Shown one piece after another: positions 29,377 through 41,800 of a stretch of 64,000 nucleotides of DNA. The DNA is taken from positions 1 through 64,000 of the forward strand of contig QVRM01004789.1 of NCBI GenBank assembly GCA_003439945.1. The letters are read 5' to 3'. Source of the DNA: Dermanyssus gallinae. Taxonomy: Eukaryota; Arthropoda; Arachnida; Mesostigmata; Dermanyssidae. Below the pieces are notes generated by a model, which made no database searches, was not told the DNA's origin, and saw only the letters and a program-made list of their open reading frames with translations. The position numbers and the translations under genes were made by a program. Position 1 is the stretch's first letter; every line of letters starts with the position of its first letter.

Positions 29377-30318
29377 CATATAACAGGTAGCGTCGTGTGT
29401 TTCTGTACTTGACACAAGAACTCGGACGACAGCCTTCAAAAATGAAAACCAGGAAACCTACTACACACAGTTCAATGGTAAGAACATTTGTGTGTGCTAA
29501 TTGACCCGTTAAGGTTAACGACGGATATTGTGATAGCCACCATAGCCGTAATGTGGACGATGTACGAACCAAAGAAAAGACAATCGATTTAGCTACAGCA
29601 TTAGAAATACTGACGACGATGTAAGCACTGCAGCAGCAGCAGCAAGGCAAAGCAATAACACGACAATTACGGACCGTCCGACGGACGGACAGTATGCTGA
29701 TAGATAGTCTGCAGGGTAGAGGACTTTAATATTGGCATTGTTTTGGCCTAAATAAGTCCCGGTGCCCAACCCGAGTCAACAACCCGAGTCGCAAAAACAA
29801 TCACGACTGACTAAATCCAGTTGTCCTTTGTGTAACTCTGGAACCCTGAAGTCCTGGCCCTACCAGAAGAAGAACAAGAAGAAGAAGATAGCGGAGCAAA
29901 GCCGAGCAAGGTGGCTTATTGGCAAAGCCTTTGCCTTGCATTCGGGAGGACCGGGTTCGAGACCCAGACCGGCCACTCTTAAATTGGTTTGCATGGTTTC
30001 CAATGTAGACAAGGTAAATGCCGGAGTGGAGTAAACTTAGCCATGACATGAAAAATCTGTACACGGGCAATTGCCTTACGGGAAATCTAAAAAAAAAAAA
30101 GCAACGCAAAGCATCATGCAGACAGAGTGTGCAGAGATGTGTGTTGTGTTGTGTTAGCAAAGCCGACCGACCTGTTTCGGTAGCCGCCGAAGAGCCTCCT
30201 TCACGATCGGGGTCGGGTTGACGAAGTCATATCGCAGCAGTCCGTACATATTGTAGCCCTGCATGTTGAACAAAATGCGGGCGTAGGTCAAGGAGTGGGG
30301 GGCTACTTTAGTGGCCAT
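28572..30318 (-). CDS. UQCRB: Cytochrome b-c1 complex subunit 7 (14 kDa)
   Basis: This is a small nuclear-encoded subunit of respiratory complex III at the matrix side of the inner mitochondrial membrane, needed for complex assembly and located near the quinone site. There are two exons: 30318-30172 (49 codons) and 28748-28572 (58 codons plus stop), giving 107 residues against 111 in human. The phase-0 intron uses a CAG|GTCGGT donor and a TTTGGCAG acceptor. Family marks are ILFNMQGYNMYGLLRYD, VKEALRRLP, DERNFRIMRASQLYLSN, LPEDQWTKPEEDVEYL and a charged C-terminus. There is no frame disruption. The 1.4-kb intron carries a TA array and a SINE. Confidence 0.95.
29317..29374. repeat. (TA)n microsatellite in UQCRB intron
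   Basis: This is a near-pure TA array within the single UQCRB intron. Confidence 0.9.
29905..30100 (+). repeat. tRNA-derived SINE, family C
   Basis: A good Pol III box A (TGGCTTATTGG, 29912-29922) is followed by box B (GGTTCGAGACC, 29954-29964) at tRNA-like spacing. A tRNA-unrelated body ends in a 12-base poly-A at about 30088-30100. The unit lies antisense in the UQCRB intron. A tRNA gene is less likely because the acceptor ends do not pair well and a poly-A tail is present. Confidence 0.7.
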
Positions 30319-31120
30319 TTTCGTGTCCGACGTCGGCGGGGGTATGCAATCGAGAATCAATGACGACCACGACGACAACGTCAACAACGGCACCAAGAAC
30401 GCGCACCGAAAACTCGGATAACGCCTGACTCGTCGCAGCTCGTTCGCACGAAAACAAGTTCCCGTCTGCACGGATAGGGGACAACCGGGAGGACACGGAG
30501 ACTACAGAGAGAGAGAGAGAGAGCAATCACCTTTACTAATGCAGCTGCTGGTTATCAACAACAGTAAACAACAACATTCATAACAACAACAAGAAGAAAT
30601 ACGTCTACTCACTAGCAGACGCGCCGCCTCACGTTCGTAATGTGACGCGGGCTGCGCCACGCTATTTGAATATGGCTCGCGCTGCTAAGAATAGCGCAAC
30701 GCTGCTAATATTATCGTGTTTTATTGGGGCATTTGATCGTTGAATCGTCTTAAGAATTTCCGTCGTAGAAATCTGAGATTATGTGCGTATTCGTATGTGT
30801 TTGTGTGTGTGTGTGTGTGTAGACTTTTTGTGCAGGCTGAAGGCGCTGAAATACAGACGACTTGCACCATGATCCAGAAAAATAGCTCTAAGTAGAATGT
30901 CTCTGTCCCGGCTAGCGGCATTGCACACGTTTCGAGAGAAAAAGGGTGCGCTTAACTTCTTCGGCCAACACGACGTCAAACGGGTTCGGGCGCTGGCTTA
31001 ATAGTAATCTATGCAAAAACAACGATTGTAAGATGATTTCTGTCCTCCAGGAATTGCATCAACACTACTGAGATCGTCCAGGGCAGCCGACTATCTATTG
31101 TCCGTATTATATTGTTGTAT

Positions 31121-31300
31121 AGCCCGGTGGTGTGCTGGGGGCATTCGTCTGCGCCTCGCGACCGGATGGGACACATAAGTGCGCGGGTTCGAATCCCACC
31201 GTTGCACTGATTTGCACTTATGGGAGGGTCCGTCTATGAAGCAATGCGAAAAGCAGTCCTGTGTACGTTAAATCTTGGCTTGGAAAGTAAGCCCAGAAAG
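31121..31300 (+). repeat. tRNA-derived SINE, family B, copy 2
   Basis: This is the best preserved head of the family, with GCGCCTCGCGACCG and box B GGTTCGAATCC (31186-31196). The body then has CTTATGGGAGGGTCCGTCTATG, GAAGCAATGCGAA and GCAGTCC. Confidence 0.75.
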
Positions 31301-31802
31301 TATAGACTATTGTCCGTCTACAGTGCAAGCAGTGTCCGCGCAGTGCGTCTGAATTTATAAGCTAGGTTCAAGTACCCTCGTAGAACGGAGTTCTCTTTTG
31401 CTGACTGTGCTACTATTTACGTGCGTAATGGGGCAGGTTGATTAGGGAAGAATACGTCTGGAAGACATAAAAAGCAAAAAGAATGCATGCGCACACTCAT
31501 ATGTTGTGTGTGTCAAGAGTGTTGACACCCTCGACCAGTTGTACGCGTTGCACGGTCTTCTATCCGGATCAACAAAAAAGTTCACCTGAAGAAGATCTTC
31601 ACAAGTAGCGCTATCAATCTGGTTTTGTTGACGTGTCCAGCAAATTGGCAATCTGGTACCTTTCGTTCAAATCATCGGAACAATGAGCGCGCCTCGCAAA
31701 ATAGTCAAATGATGCGAATATCGGAATTTCAAAAACAAACATATATATATATAGATGTATATATATATATAGATGTATATATATATATATATATATAAAT
31801 AT

Positions 31803-31845
31803 AGGCGAGGCGCAGGCGAATGCACCACGCCACCAGGTGCGCTGA
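31803..31845 (-). repeat. SINE family B head fragment, inverted
   Basis: On the minus strand this reads CTGGTGGCGTGGTGCATTCG, then CCTGCGCCTCGCC, the same as the start of the family B copies. It stops at a TA array. Confidence 0.6.
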
Positions 31846-32340
31846 GCTTGTCACGTGGCGCCTCATAGAGTAATTCCGTGAGTTAGAATTGGCCCCCGAA
31901 GCACTTTATAAACATGCACCAGACAGTCCCGCGAAGCCTTAGCTCTCCTCAAACGCACGAGTGAGGCTACCGCTGCGTCGTAAACACTAACGCTTGACCT
32001 CACCTGACTGTCCCATTTTATATGCCTGTGTAGCATAATGCCATCTTATAGCCGCTAGATATGTTTATTTTTTGCTAACGACAGATGTTTTTCAGAGTGA
32101 GAGGGCTTTCCAGAGTGTTACTTCATGCGCTTTGTCGTCCCAACAGGGATACGTTGCTTAGCCATGCAAAAACCTTTGCCGACCAACAATCTTCTTGGCC
32201 CACAAAGGTTATTTTACAAACTGCTAAGGCTTCAACCCATTTGCAGGCCTCATTTATAGGAAGTGCAATTATTTCATTTAGCGTTCCCTCTCTAGTGCTT
32301 TCGCCAGACTCTACAATGCGTAGCGGCATACGCTTATCAT

Positions 32341-32530
32341 TTCGAATAGATTTTATTTTAGCGATGCTCATCGAGAATAAATAATAAATCATACCGCTTA
32401 GAGTCAGCGGTCATGCTGTCACAAGGACTGTTGGGGAAATGCAAGATATCTCAAGATGTCCGTCCCTCGGTGCTCTAAGATATGCCTTACGGCGAAGCCA
32501 AGCCCGTAGGGGACGGATCACGGCCTAGAA
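32341..32530 (+). repeat. SINE family A, copy 3
   Basis: The body blocks ATGCTCATCGAGAATAAATAATAAA, ACCGCTTAGAGTCAGCGGTC, ACAAGGACTGTTGGGGAAA and GGCGAAGCCAAGCCCGTAGGG match the copy at 51940. The tRNA-like head is not clear here. Confidence 0.7.
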
Positions 32531-32579
32531 TTAAAAACAAACTACTTAAAAAATTTAAATTAATTTCATGATCTACAAT

Positions 32580-32935
32580 ACTTTAGTACGAGCTCCGGGA
32601 GACCCTTCCTCAATAGAGTTTTACTTAGGCGACCACCTTCTAAGAGCTTTTGTCTAGCTCGTTTGTCCAAGTGCTTTATGAGTAGATCGCTCGGGATTGT
32701 ACCAGCTAGAAGCAGTGCAGCACACTGACTGTGCAGTGCGCTCTCATTATCCAGTATTCAGGATTGCGTAGCAGTGCTCGATTCCGAGCCATGGTCTTAA
32801 CAGGCGTCGTCCGTGATCCAAATGTTTTCGGCATAATCTTGGCAATATCATTGACCTCTTTTATGGCTTTTTCTAGGCGCATATGGGGCACCCAGGACCC
32901 CCTAGTCAAAAATGCATACCTAGGTGTCGCGTCGT
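32580..32935 (-). mobile_element. Degenerate LINE fragment, C-terminal part
   Basis: The minus strand reads SWVPHMRLEKAIKEVNDI, then ALLLAGTIPSDLLIKHLDKRAR, which resemble the thumb and the last part of R1/Jockey-like reverse transcriptase polyproteins (the LGV...W.PH and AG.PP..LL blocks). The fragment is short and broken. Confidence 0.45.
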
Positions 32936-33249
32936 ATTAACAAATTCCATTTAGTATACGGCTAGGATTAGCCTGAGTGGCGAGCATTGCTTTCGACTAA
33001 TGAATAAAATAGCCTTGCTTTTAATCTAGGTCAATTCAAGACCTGCGGGTTTCATCTAAGCTTCTATTTTGACTAGAACATCACTCGCATGTAGTTCCAA
33101 CCGTAACCGTATATAATTATGCACACGTGCTGAAGACTTCCCGTCTGTCCTCAGAGTAAAGACTAACAAGTCTCTTCTGTGTTCTTTCAAAAGAAAATGG
33201 CGAGCCACTAATCGTCGCATTGCGGAATTGTAAAAAATAATATACAAAC

Positions 33250-34120
33250 TTCTCTTAGCAATGTTGGCTTACGGATCGCATAGGTTCTTGGAAACTACGG
33301 GTGGAATACCTGAAGGGCAGCACGGATTAATGAGGGGCCAATGGCTACAATGTCAGTGCGCGCCGTCCTTCTCAACTGCATACACCAGGCACTTCGAGTT
33401 AAAGGAGTGCATCTCTAAGCAGTGCTTGTGGTCTTCAGAGCAGCCATTGAGATAGATTTGCGCGCTATTGTCATGATAACCTGGCTTGCAAGGTGGTACT
33501 GTGGAAGGTCCTAAGGCTTCTGCAGGTAATACGCAAAGAAGGATAGGTTAGTGACGGGCCTGCGAAGCATGTCCCTAAAATACAAACTACTTACGTCGGC
33601 CGGGAAGATAAGGTAAGCCTGCTCCTCCTATTATCGGTGTTAGTAAGCGATCTATCGAGATTCGGCAATCACAAGTATTGTGCAGCTGTAATCGTTTTCA
33701 TCTGCAGAAACCGCTGGCTGCCTTGCAGTTATACGTGGGCATAAAACAAAGGCTCCGCTGCGGCCGGAGATGTCCGGAAAACGATGCAGCCGATCTTGAG
33801 CCAGAACCTATAGATTACGTGCAACAGTTTCCATGCCTGGGAATAGCATTTCCAATAAAGGGAACGACGTTTACCAAGCACATGAAGGAAATATTCCTTA
33901 AGGGACTGCTGTCCTTTCGTGGCACGACAGACCCTCACAACTTGTCGGTGGAGATAGCCGTCTGTCTCTTCAACCAACTAAGATGGATTCAACAGCCTCG
34001 TATGAAGTTCAAGTCTTTCCTGAATAAAGAAAACCTCAAAGCACTTGACGGCGGTCAACTTCTTGAAGAAGGTATTGGCGTAGCACCCTACTACTTTCTT
34101 AACCTCTACACCTTGTAGAA
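33250..34120 (+). mobile_element. Degenerate LINE reverse transcriptase fragment
   Basis: The plus strand encodes RFLETTGGIPEGQHGLMRG (33280-33340), the GQHGF block of non-LTR reverse transcriptases. After a frame change it reads AVLVVFRAAIEIDLRAIV (from about 33419), the motif A region, here with V for the first catalytic Asp. A thumb-like DYVQQFPCLGIAFPIKG with FTKHMKE lies at about 33810-33885. No YADD is visible, so the element is inactive. Confidence 0.6.
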
Positions 34121-34523
34121 GACGTTTGAAGGTTACACAATCTCCCGAGAACAGATGGGCTTAACGACTATCCCTTTAAGTGAGAGACGATTCCTTTGAA
34201 GCTGGCTGAAATACACATGCTGCTCTATGGGACACAGACTATGATATCGAACGCCTGAAAAAGCCCAAACTACAGAAATCAATATCTAACCGATTTCACT
34301 GTCCATGGCTTCCAGATGAGAATATGCACGCATGAGCAGTTTCACGAAGTGCTCCCGAGTACAGATGTAGACCTTTGTATGAAGCCGTGCGGCCTGCACA
34401 ACCTCCAGCATTGTTCGAACGTACCGCCTTGTACCTTCATTGTACATTGCGATGATGCTAACGATTATGATAACTTGTAACCTATGTCTAAGCCAATCAA
34501 TAGTTAATAAAATATGTATATAT

Positions 34524-34860
34524 CTACGAGGGCGGATTGAAAAGATCTGATATATATTTATAATAAATAATATTTATTTCGTCTTCCAAAGTGTTTTTGT
34601 TCTTTCACCCGCAGCAGTGTACCTGTGCAACCTTCTTTCCCACTCTTTCAAAAAAAAATTTAAACGCCTCCTTTGGAATCGAGTGGAGTTGCTTCTGTGA
34701 ATTTTGTCACTGTAGTATCGAAACGTTGTCCCTTAAATTTTTCATCCGCGGGAACAGGAGAAGTCGCTAGAGCTAGGTCCGCAGGGAGGTTGAGGAAATA
34801 TAGAAATCGAATTTCAGTGAATGCGTTACACACGTCAAATTAAACGAACTACCTAGCCTG
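34524..34860 (-). mobile_element. Mariner transposon remnant
   Basis: The left edge (34525 onward) TACGAGGGCGGATTGAAAAG has the form of a mariner terminal repeat. Inside it on the minus strand are broken pieces like the C-terminal end of a mariner transposase: KGQRFDTT, IPKEAFKFF-type sequence in shifted frames and a KxxAQVH.C segment. Several stops and frame changes show it is dead. I did not find the opposite terminal repeat. Confidence 0.6.
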
Positions 34861-35781
34861 CCGCCAAATGACAGTCGCCGTAATGTTTTTCGAGGTTGCC
34901 TGCAAAACCTCCTAGGCAGGGTGATTTTAGAGCAGATGTGTTAGCGGTTACCAGCTTCTAAAATCTCACACTGTTTCTATGTGAGGCATGCAAATCCTTA
35001 AAAAATACCATTCTTTCCACCGAAACAAGAAAAGGTGTACCTCTCTGCGAAATTCACCCTCATTTCTTTAGTATCACTCGCATTTTAAGCGGACCTTCTA
35101 AAAGTAGTATATCTAAACATGCATTGCGTGCAAATTAAACCTCTAGAAGGTCACGCTATACAAAACAACCCCTGCAAGAAATGCCCTTATGGAGCAGGCC
35201 AATTCTTTATGCTCCCTGCACAAACCAGATGAATCCACTTGGCTTGGGATTATCTAAGGGGACATTTAACGACATCAACAACGGACAAGCACCCAGCAAT
35301 ACAGTTGAGGCCTCCGTTCACTGACTGCCTTAGCAACCGCTCAAGTTTCATAGATTGTGGGCCGCGCCGTGGTTATTGAAAGTGCAATTTTCCCTGAGAT
35401 CTTCCTTTCACGCCAGGCTGCCAAAAGCGAAATCAGCATGCGATGGCACGAAGCACACGTTGTCCACGGTCAAAGCTTAAACGTCTTCGAGGCGTGAATA
35501 TCCATTCCATCCAGATCCGGACACAACGATACGATTCCTTGTTCGTGTTTGCTAATTTAATATGGCTTGATGTTGTGGACCCTCGCTTTTGACTTTATAG
35601 ACGACTCCATCTGAAAAAAAAATCATACGTCATTTTGCAGCTAGATTAGCACACATCGAGTTTGTTGCCAAGAGACACCAACAAAGGCTGTATTTACTTA
35701 AGCCACTATTTGCTGGAGGCTTCCATGTAGCGTTACATGTAGTGAACGCATTTTGCTTTATAAAATAGCACACATACAATA

Positions 35782-35861
35782 GGAACACGAGTTGTATGTG
35801 TTTGAGCATGTTCGTCGCGTTGCATGGTACTGCATGCTCAAACACATACAACTCGTGTTCC
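35782..35861. repeat. Perfect 29-bp inverted repeat (hairpin)
   Basis: Arms at 35782-35810 and 35833-35861 are exact reverse complements over 29 bases with a 22-base spacer. Arm 1 ends TGTGTTTGAGCATG and arm 2 begins CATGCTCAAACACA. It lies just beyond the WDR89 coding end and next to a 16-bp tandem duplication. It could be a strong RNA hairpin, a foldback insertion or an assembly or replication artefact. Confidence 0.9.
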
Positions 35862-35892
35862 CCCGCACTTTCAAAACCCCGCACTTTCAAAA
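35861..35892. repeat. 16-bp tandem duplication
   Basis: The unit CCCCGCACTTTCAAAA occurs twice head to tail, abutting the right arm of the hairpin and covering the WDR89 stop codon area. Confidence 0.9.
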
Positions 35893-38800
35893 GACAATGT
35901 GAGTGATAATGACGCGTACCTTGAGGTCGTCAGTCGCTGCTCTTGTATGACCTGGCGCAGTGTGCAGGTATGCTCCTTCAGTCCAACAGCAGACGACGCC
36001 ATCTTCTCCCGCTGTCCAGAGCGCGTAGCCGCGGCCACTTCGCATGCAACCCGCAACCGCCACGCGGCTGAGGTCACAGTGGGCGCCACGCAAAGATGCC
36101 ATGTGGCTACCGCTCTCGGACCACAACTCAATTCCTCCCTCGTTCGACGAACTTACGACCGCAGAGGCGCCATCGTCGAACGTGACGGTGCCAATCAGAT
36201 GATCGACTTTGACCTGACAGCGCAGACATTAGGTTCAACAGAGGTCAACACTCGACCTACATTGATGTACACTTGCACACAGCCAACCTGTATCTGTATA
36301 TTATTTGTAGTCGGCAGGATGGCGCCAAGTACTATAACAACAATAACTCGGCTCACTGCCGTTTGATTCGAGATTGACTAACTTGATTTGTATTCTACTA
36401 GATCCACTCAATACATTGGGATGGATTGGAACCTTTACCATCATCTTTTTCAATGCACGTTAAATTCGGGTAAAACACTTTCCACGGTTCCAACGAATGA
36501 ATCATAGGTGCCTATTTAACTAAAGAAAGCCATGTACGCTGTAGATAGACCCTTCTGATCACTATCAGAAGTAAAATACTATTCCGCAACGCTACGCAGA
36601 TCCATCCACTTCTTTTTGGGCAACACTAAGGGGACCGCATTTTGCACAACTAGAGGTAAACGCCAAACAATTGTATCGTCTGGCGAACCTGACTTGACGC
36701 GGGACATAACCACTTGTTGGCTGCGATAAAAAAATTAAATGGTGTCTAAAGCCTACTGACTGATTGATTAGTTAAGGCTAAACAGATAAACCAAACCACT
36801 ACAAATCATCACATTAATCGGTAGACTAGGTAGTGCTAAGTTGACTAACTAAAATAGCAGCAGACCTCTTTGCTCTCGCCGCCACCGATTTGTTTGGCGA
36901 GCTGCTCTCTGCTGTTTCTGGCGACGGGCTCTACAGATTCAGCCTCCCACAACTGCAGCTCTTCTTCGGTCGTCGTCAGAGAAAAGCGATGCCCTCCTGT
37001 AGACGATGGCTTCAGCCACGACAAGTGGTTCTGAAATGAATGAAGTTTCGTGCGTAAGTGCGGCGCTATAATTACTACTGCTATTACAAAGACCTACTTA
37101 CTACCTAGTCTGTAATCTTATTGCTGAGGCAAAATTTTATTGTTCTCCCTTTATATATATATATATATATAACGCTCGAAGCACTCATGTCATTGATTGC
37201 AAGTACTAACAAATAGACAAAGTTGCAAATCATTTCGGTCCTGGCAAATAATAATTCCACTTCTTCTGGAGCTTTTCGATATCTTATCGTATTCTTCTAA
37301 TGCTTTTCCGATGCGTTCGATAATCACCGCGCTAATTCAAGGCCCGCATTCTTCTGCCAATACAGCAGTATATACGTGGAACCATGACGTGGTTTCGCCT
37401 TTCAACAACACAAAAACTGCGTAAATATTTAGCAATATCTGCGATTGTGACGTACCACGGCACATTCGGCGTTGAGGGTGTGTATAAGAGCGTCGTCCTC
37501 ACACTCCTCGTCGATGTCGAAAACGTTCACGAGGCCATCGACACCGGCGGTCGCAAGTAGCCCCCTCTCAGTCGGATGGAACCGCACCTGCAAATTAGCC
37601 GACCAACCAATCCTTGTTAAAACAATTTAAACATGCTCATCGTTAGATCGATTTTAATAACATTGATATGGTATATATAAATATATTTGTTTTATATTAG
37701 TGAATACATTTTTTTAATTCACTAATATTGGAAGATCCTCACAATAATTACGAGCCATGCCGTTTAAGCACGTCAATTACAACAACTGTTAACGAGCTGG
37801 TGTTCAATTCTAAACATTTCATTACGTAATATCGGTCTATATCCATTTCATCAAAGTCTTTACAAACACATTATTTGGTCTGGAACATTTTCCCTTGAGA
37901 CAGAGGTTCTGGTGGTGTCCGTGCCAGGTCATTTTGCAAAGTATTGCTATATATATATGTAGGATTTGTCAATGATATCGAGCCAGACAATGGATGTTAT
38001 CTGTCAATGTGATTAAGACAACTATATTTTAATGCGGGGGAATGTTGGCATAAAAAACAAAAACAACTAGCTATGTAGAACGTTTGAATTAGAGGGACCC
38101 AACGTTAGTACCACACGTCTAAGCTGACCTGAGTGACGTCTTTGCTGTGGCTCTCCCAGTAGCCGCCCATCAGCTTGCGCGTGTCTCGGATGTCCCAAAA
38201 GAGGATAAACGCGTCGTCCTTGACCGTTTCACTACCGGCGCACGCGATCGTTCCATCAATAATTCGGTCGCAGCTGACCAATGGTTTTAACTCAGTGGCC
38301 TCCGTGTCCGTTGCTGACCATGCGCATATATACAATCATTTCAAAATATATATTGTCATTTACATCATGTGCCTTCCAAGATATGTATATTTACAAATGA
38401 AACAAGTAATTTAAAATGTAGGATTTACTTAAAGAATGGTGCGCCTCCGCCTAATTTTGGAGTTGAACACTGTCATAATATTTTGCAAATTGCTAACCAT
38501 ACCACCAACGTTGTAACTCAATTCCCGAGTAAAAAAGCTTCCGTTTGACACGCAACTCTCTAAAAAAATCTAGTATGAAGTCAAGTCAATAGAAAAAATG
38601 GTCAAGGAGTTCTCACTTAATCATCTTATTTTTGTATGTATGGCTTCCTTGTTGACATAAAGGCGAGCCTTATTTTCAAGGAACAAAAATATTTTCCTTG
38701 ACACTTATACACTAGGCTTCACAATATGGAGGCATACTCAATTTGTGGTTACTCTGAAACTCGTAGAAAATAATACCTCGCATATTCTACGAACAACACA

Positions 38801-41800
38801 CTTTTTTTAATTAAAAAGGGGCTTTATCCGTTTTTGTAGGAAATGCGCAGTCAAGCAAACCAGTATCGCCCATCTTTTGCTTTTAGAAAAAGACTCATTT
38901 TCCACCGCATGCTTGTCTGAACATGCAGTGCGCTCAGTATTATATGGACTCTAAATATTGGATCGCTACACTTACGACTTCTTTGATCATTCATGTGAGT
39001 AACGTTTTGAACAATTGCTTTAGCTCATTATTACAGGTTTGCCGGATCCAAGCTTACCAGTTTTACTGTTAGTGCACGAATTATCGGCGAATCATTGAAA
39101 TAAGTGTTTCACAATCGATAAGAAACAGTTAGCGCAGGCAGGATTGTATATATCGAAAAGACATGCATACTACTCTAGAGTTTGAATAAGAGCAATAATT
39201 AGTAACACCGAATATATGAGGTGTCACCTACTGGAGGCCATCGTGAGGGCAACCTTGGTTGGTTGCCGCGTGTCCCACAGCCGAAGGTAACCGTCCGAAG
39301 AGCAGCACATCACTGAGTTCTCGTCGACAAACTTCACATCTGTAAATTGTTCCTACCTAAATGAGGAAAGAGCACTTAAGTACGGCGAGGAAACAGAGAT
39401 AGTTTTTATACGCGCAGAAATATCACTTTGATAAGGGCACAGTGCATATAAATTAAGTTAACATTTAATACAAAATATGTAAACCAAGAGTTCGGTGCGG
39501 CAGCCAAGGGATATTTCATAAAACACCCCACACGTCAATTGATTCAAAATTGATTTGATTTGGTTAAAACTTTTACAGTATATTCCCAAGCTATGCTCAT
39601 AACAAATAACTTATCAATCCTTAATATATAGTCTATATATCCTATCGCCTTCATAAGCTTACACGGCCTGTTAAAACCTCTCGCTTTTCTTTCATACAAC
39701 ACTCTCCGGAATTTTCTCCCACTTGCTCTGAATTATTGACTTAAATCTTTTTTAGACTAGTGAATTTTTTTTCAGTACACGTTAGAATTCAGAATCCCGC
39801 TCCCTCCCGTGATCCGTGGGGTTGAGATTGGCGAGTACGGAGGCCACTGTCCTGAAACAATGTTACCTCAGCATTTTGTCGCGGAGCAAACTGTTGCGTT
39901 TGCTTTGCTTTATGGAAAAATGCAAACTTCTGTTGGAGAGTGTACAGGATGATATTACTTCGCACCCAGGGCTTCATACAACCGTCCAGTACCAATTGGC
40001 AGGAAAGAGATGCATTTAGTTTTGTTCCGTGCAAGATATATACGAGAAGGGTTCGACCCGAGACACTTGCCTCAGCCGTAACCGTAACAGATTCCGCGAA
40101 AGGTTACTGGCGAACTCATTGTTCCTGTGGCGAAACTGGAACCCCCCGCCATTGACGTCGACGGTGTAGAAACCCCGACGGTTATGGATGACTCGTACAC
40201 CGAGACTCTCAGCCTTCGAAAATGCCTAGCGGATACACTCCCGGCTTGACTTCGCTTCGACAAAAAGCGCATCTCTGGCGGCGGCGAGCAACACACCGGG
40301 ACACTCAATACGACCTCAGCGACCGGAAAAACTGAAGAGCCCACATACCACTGGAAGGACTGACACCGGGCGCAAAAGCAGCGCGGTGTCCCTCGCTTCC
40401 AATGCGTTAGACGGCTTCCACTACGCAGAGGCTAATCTCAAACAGGGAGTTGACGCGGAGGCGGAATACGACCGAACGTCAATAGTTCTCAAGGGACATA
40501 TCAAGACAGTGGCAAAGGCCTGCAATTCAAGGCATACCAGGATTGAGCTGAAGGAGGTATCGGAGAAACTGGACATGGGTCTCCGCAGGGCCGAAACGGC
40601 AATGGACGCGGAGGAAAAGATCGGGGGTCTCCAGGCCTGGAGGCGACGCAGAGAGAACACGATGAGATGCTGGCGCGACGACCTCCTCAGTACTCGGACC
40701 CTTTGGCGATCTGCGTGTGCACCGCCCCGGCGGACCGCAAGGCAGCCCGATAGGTTGCGTATTTCGGCGGCGACAACAGCCCAAACTTTCTTAAACCAAC
40801 AAACCTGTTCTGTCCTCCGGGCTTCCTACGGCAGACTCCCCCATCTTCTGAGGGGATTACTTCCCCTGACTCGGAGGTACTTGTCGGCCTCGCTGGTCAT
40901 TTCCCCTCCCTGCCACGGCTTCAGACGCATGTCTTTTCTGCGTGACAGCCCCAGAAGCCAACCCAGAACATACTTCTGAGTGGCAGGCACGGGAAAAAGT
41001 CAGAATCGTAGCGACTAGATAGTCCGCGAGAGAGGGTCTAGGACGACACTGCCCTACTCTGAAGTTTAGGCCCCCACAGGATGTTATAAAGAGGTTCGTG
41101 GAGTTCATACTAGAGTCGGGCCAGGCATGGGAAGTGGAAGCACAGGTGGCACAAGAGGTGCTAAAAGAAAGGCACAGAGGAGAGTAAGGAGAGGCAAAAA
41201 GCTCTCCGAGGCCAAAACGGCTGAAAAACGCAACTTTGAGTCAAACGAGTTCGACGGGGATGGGACAAAGTGCGCTCGACAGACGGGGGAACCCGTAAGT
41301 GATCCCGGACAACTGATCCCATGGGGCGCTCGCCATGCCTCCGGATGGCTCATAGTACTATTCTATGGAGATCTGGGCTATTCAGAACGTGAAGCTTGAA
41401 GGGAACAGTCTGCGTTTAGTGCGTATGAGTCTCGACAAGTTGAGTCCCACACAGCTCAGGACAAGACAAATTATACCTTCGCTGTCGCGTGCGAGCGTAA
41501 CTGTATTTAACCATCATCTTTCATAAATAGAATGTATATAACAAAAAAAAGCGGATTCAAAGCATGAGGTGATGGTCATTCGCCTAGTCAAATATCGTCA
41601 ATTCATAATAAATGAGGTCTTTAATTTCGTCAGACCGTACTGTTTACCTTTGTATCATTGTCAGCTTGAAGTTTCGCTGTAGTGTCAAGACTGTAGCAAT
41701 CGAGAACGTGAATGCCCCCGGGAGTCATCACGCAGAGCTCCGATGAGGCACTGCAAGTGTACAGGAGGCACGCATAATGAAATAGTAGTAAATAGTAACC

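Noticed and set aside
29905..29975. Candidate tRNA gene from good A and B boxes
   Set aside because: Acceptor-stem pairing is poor, and an unrelated body with a poly-A tail follows, which fits a SINE better.
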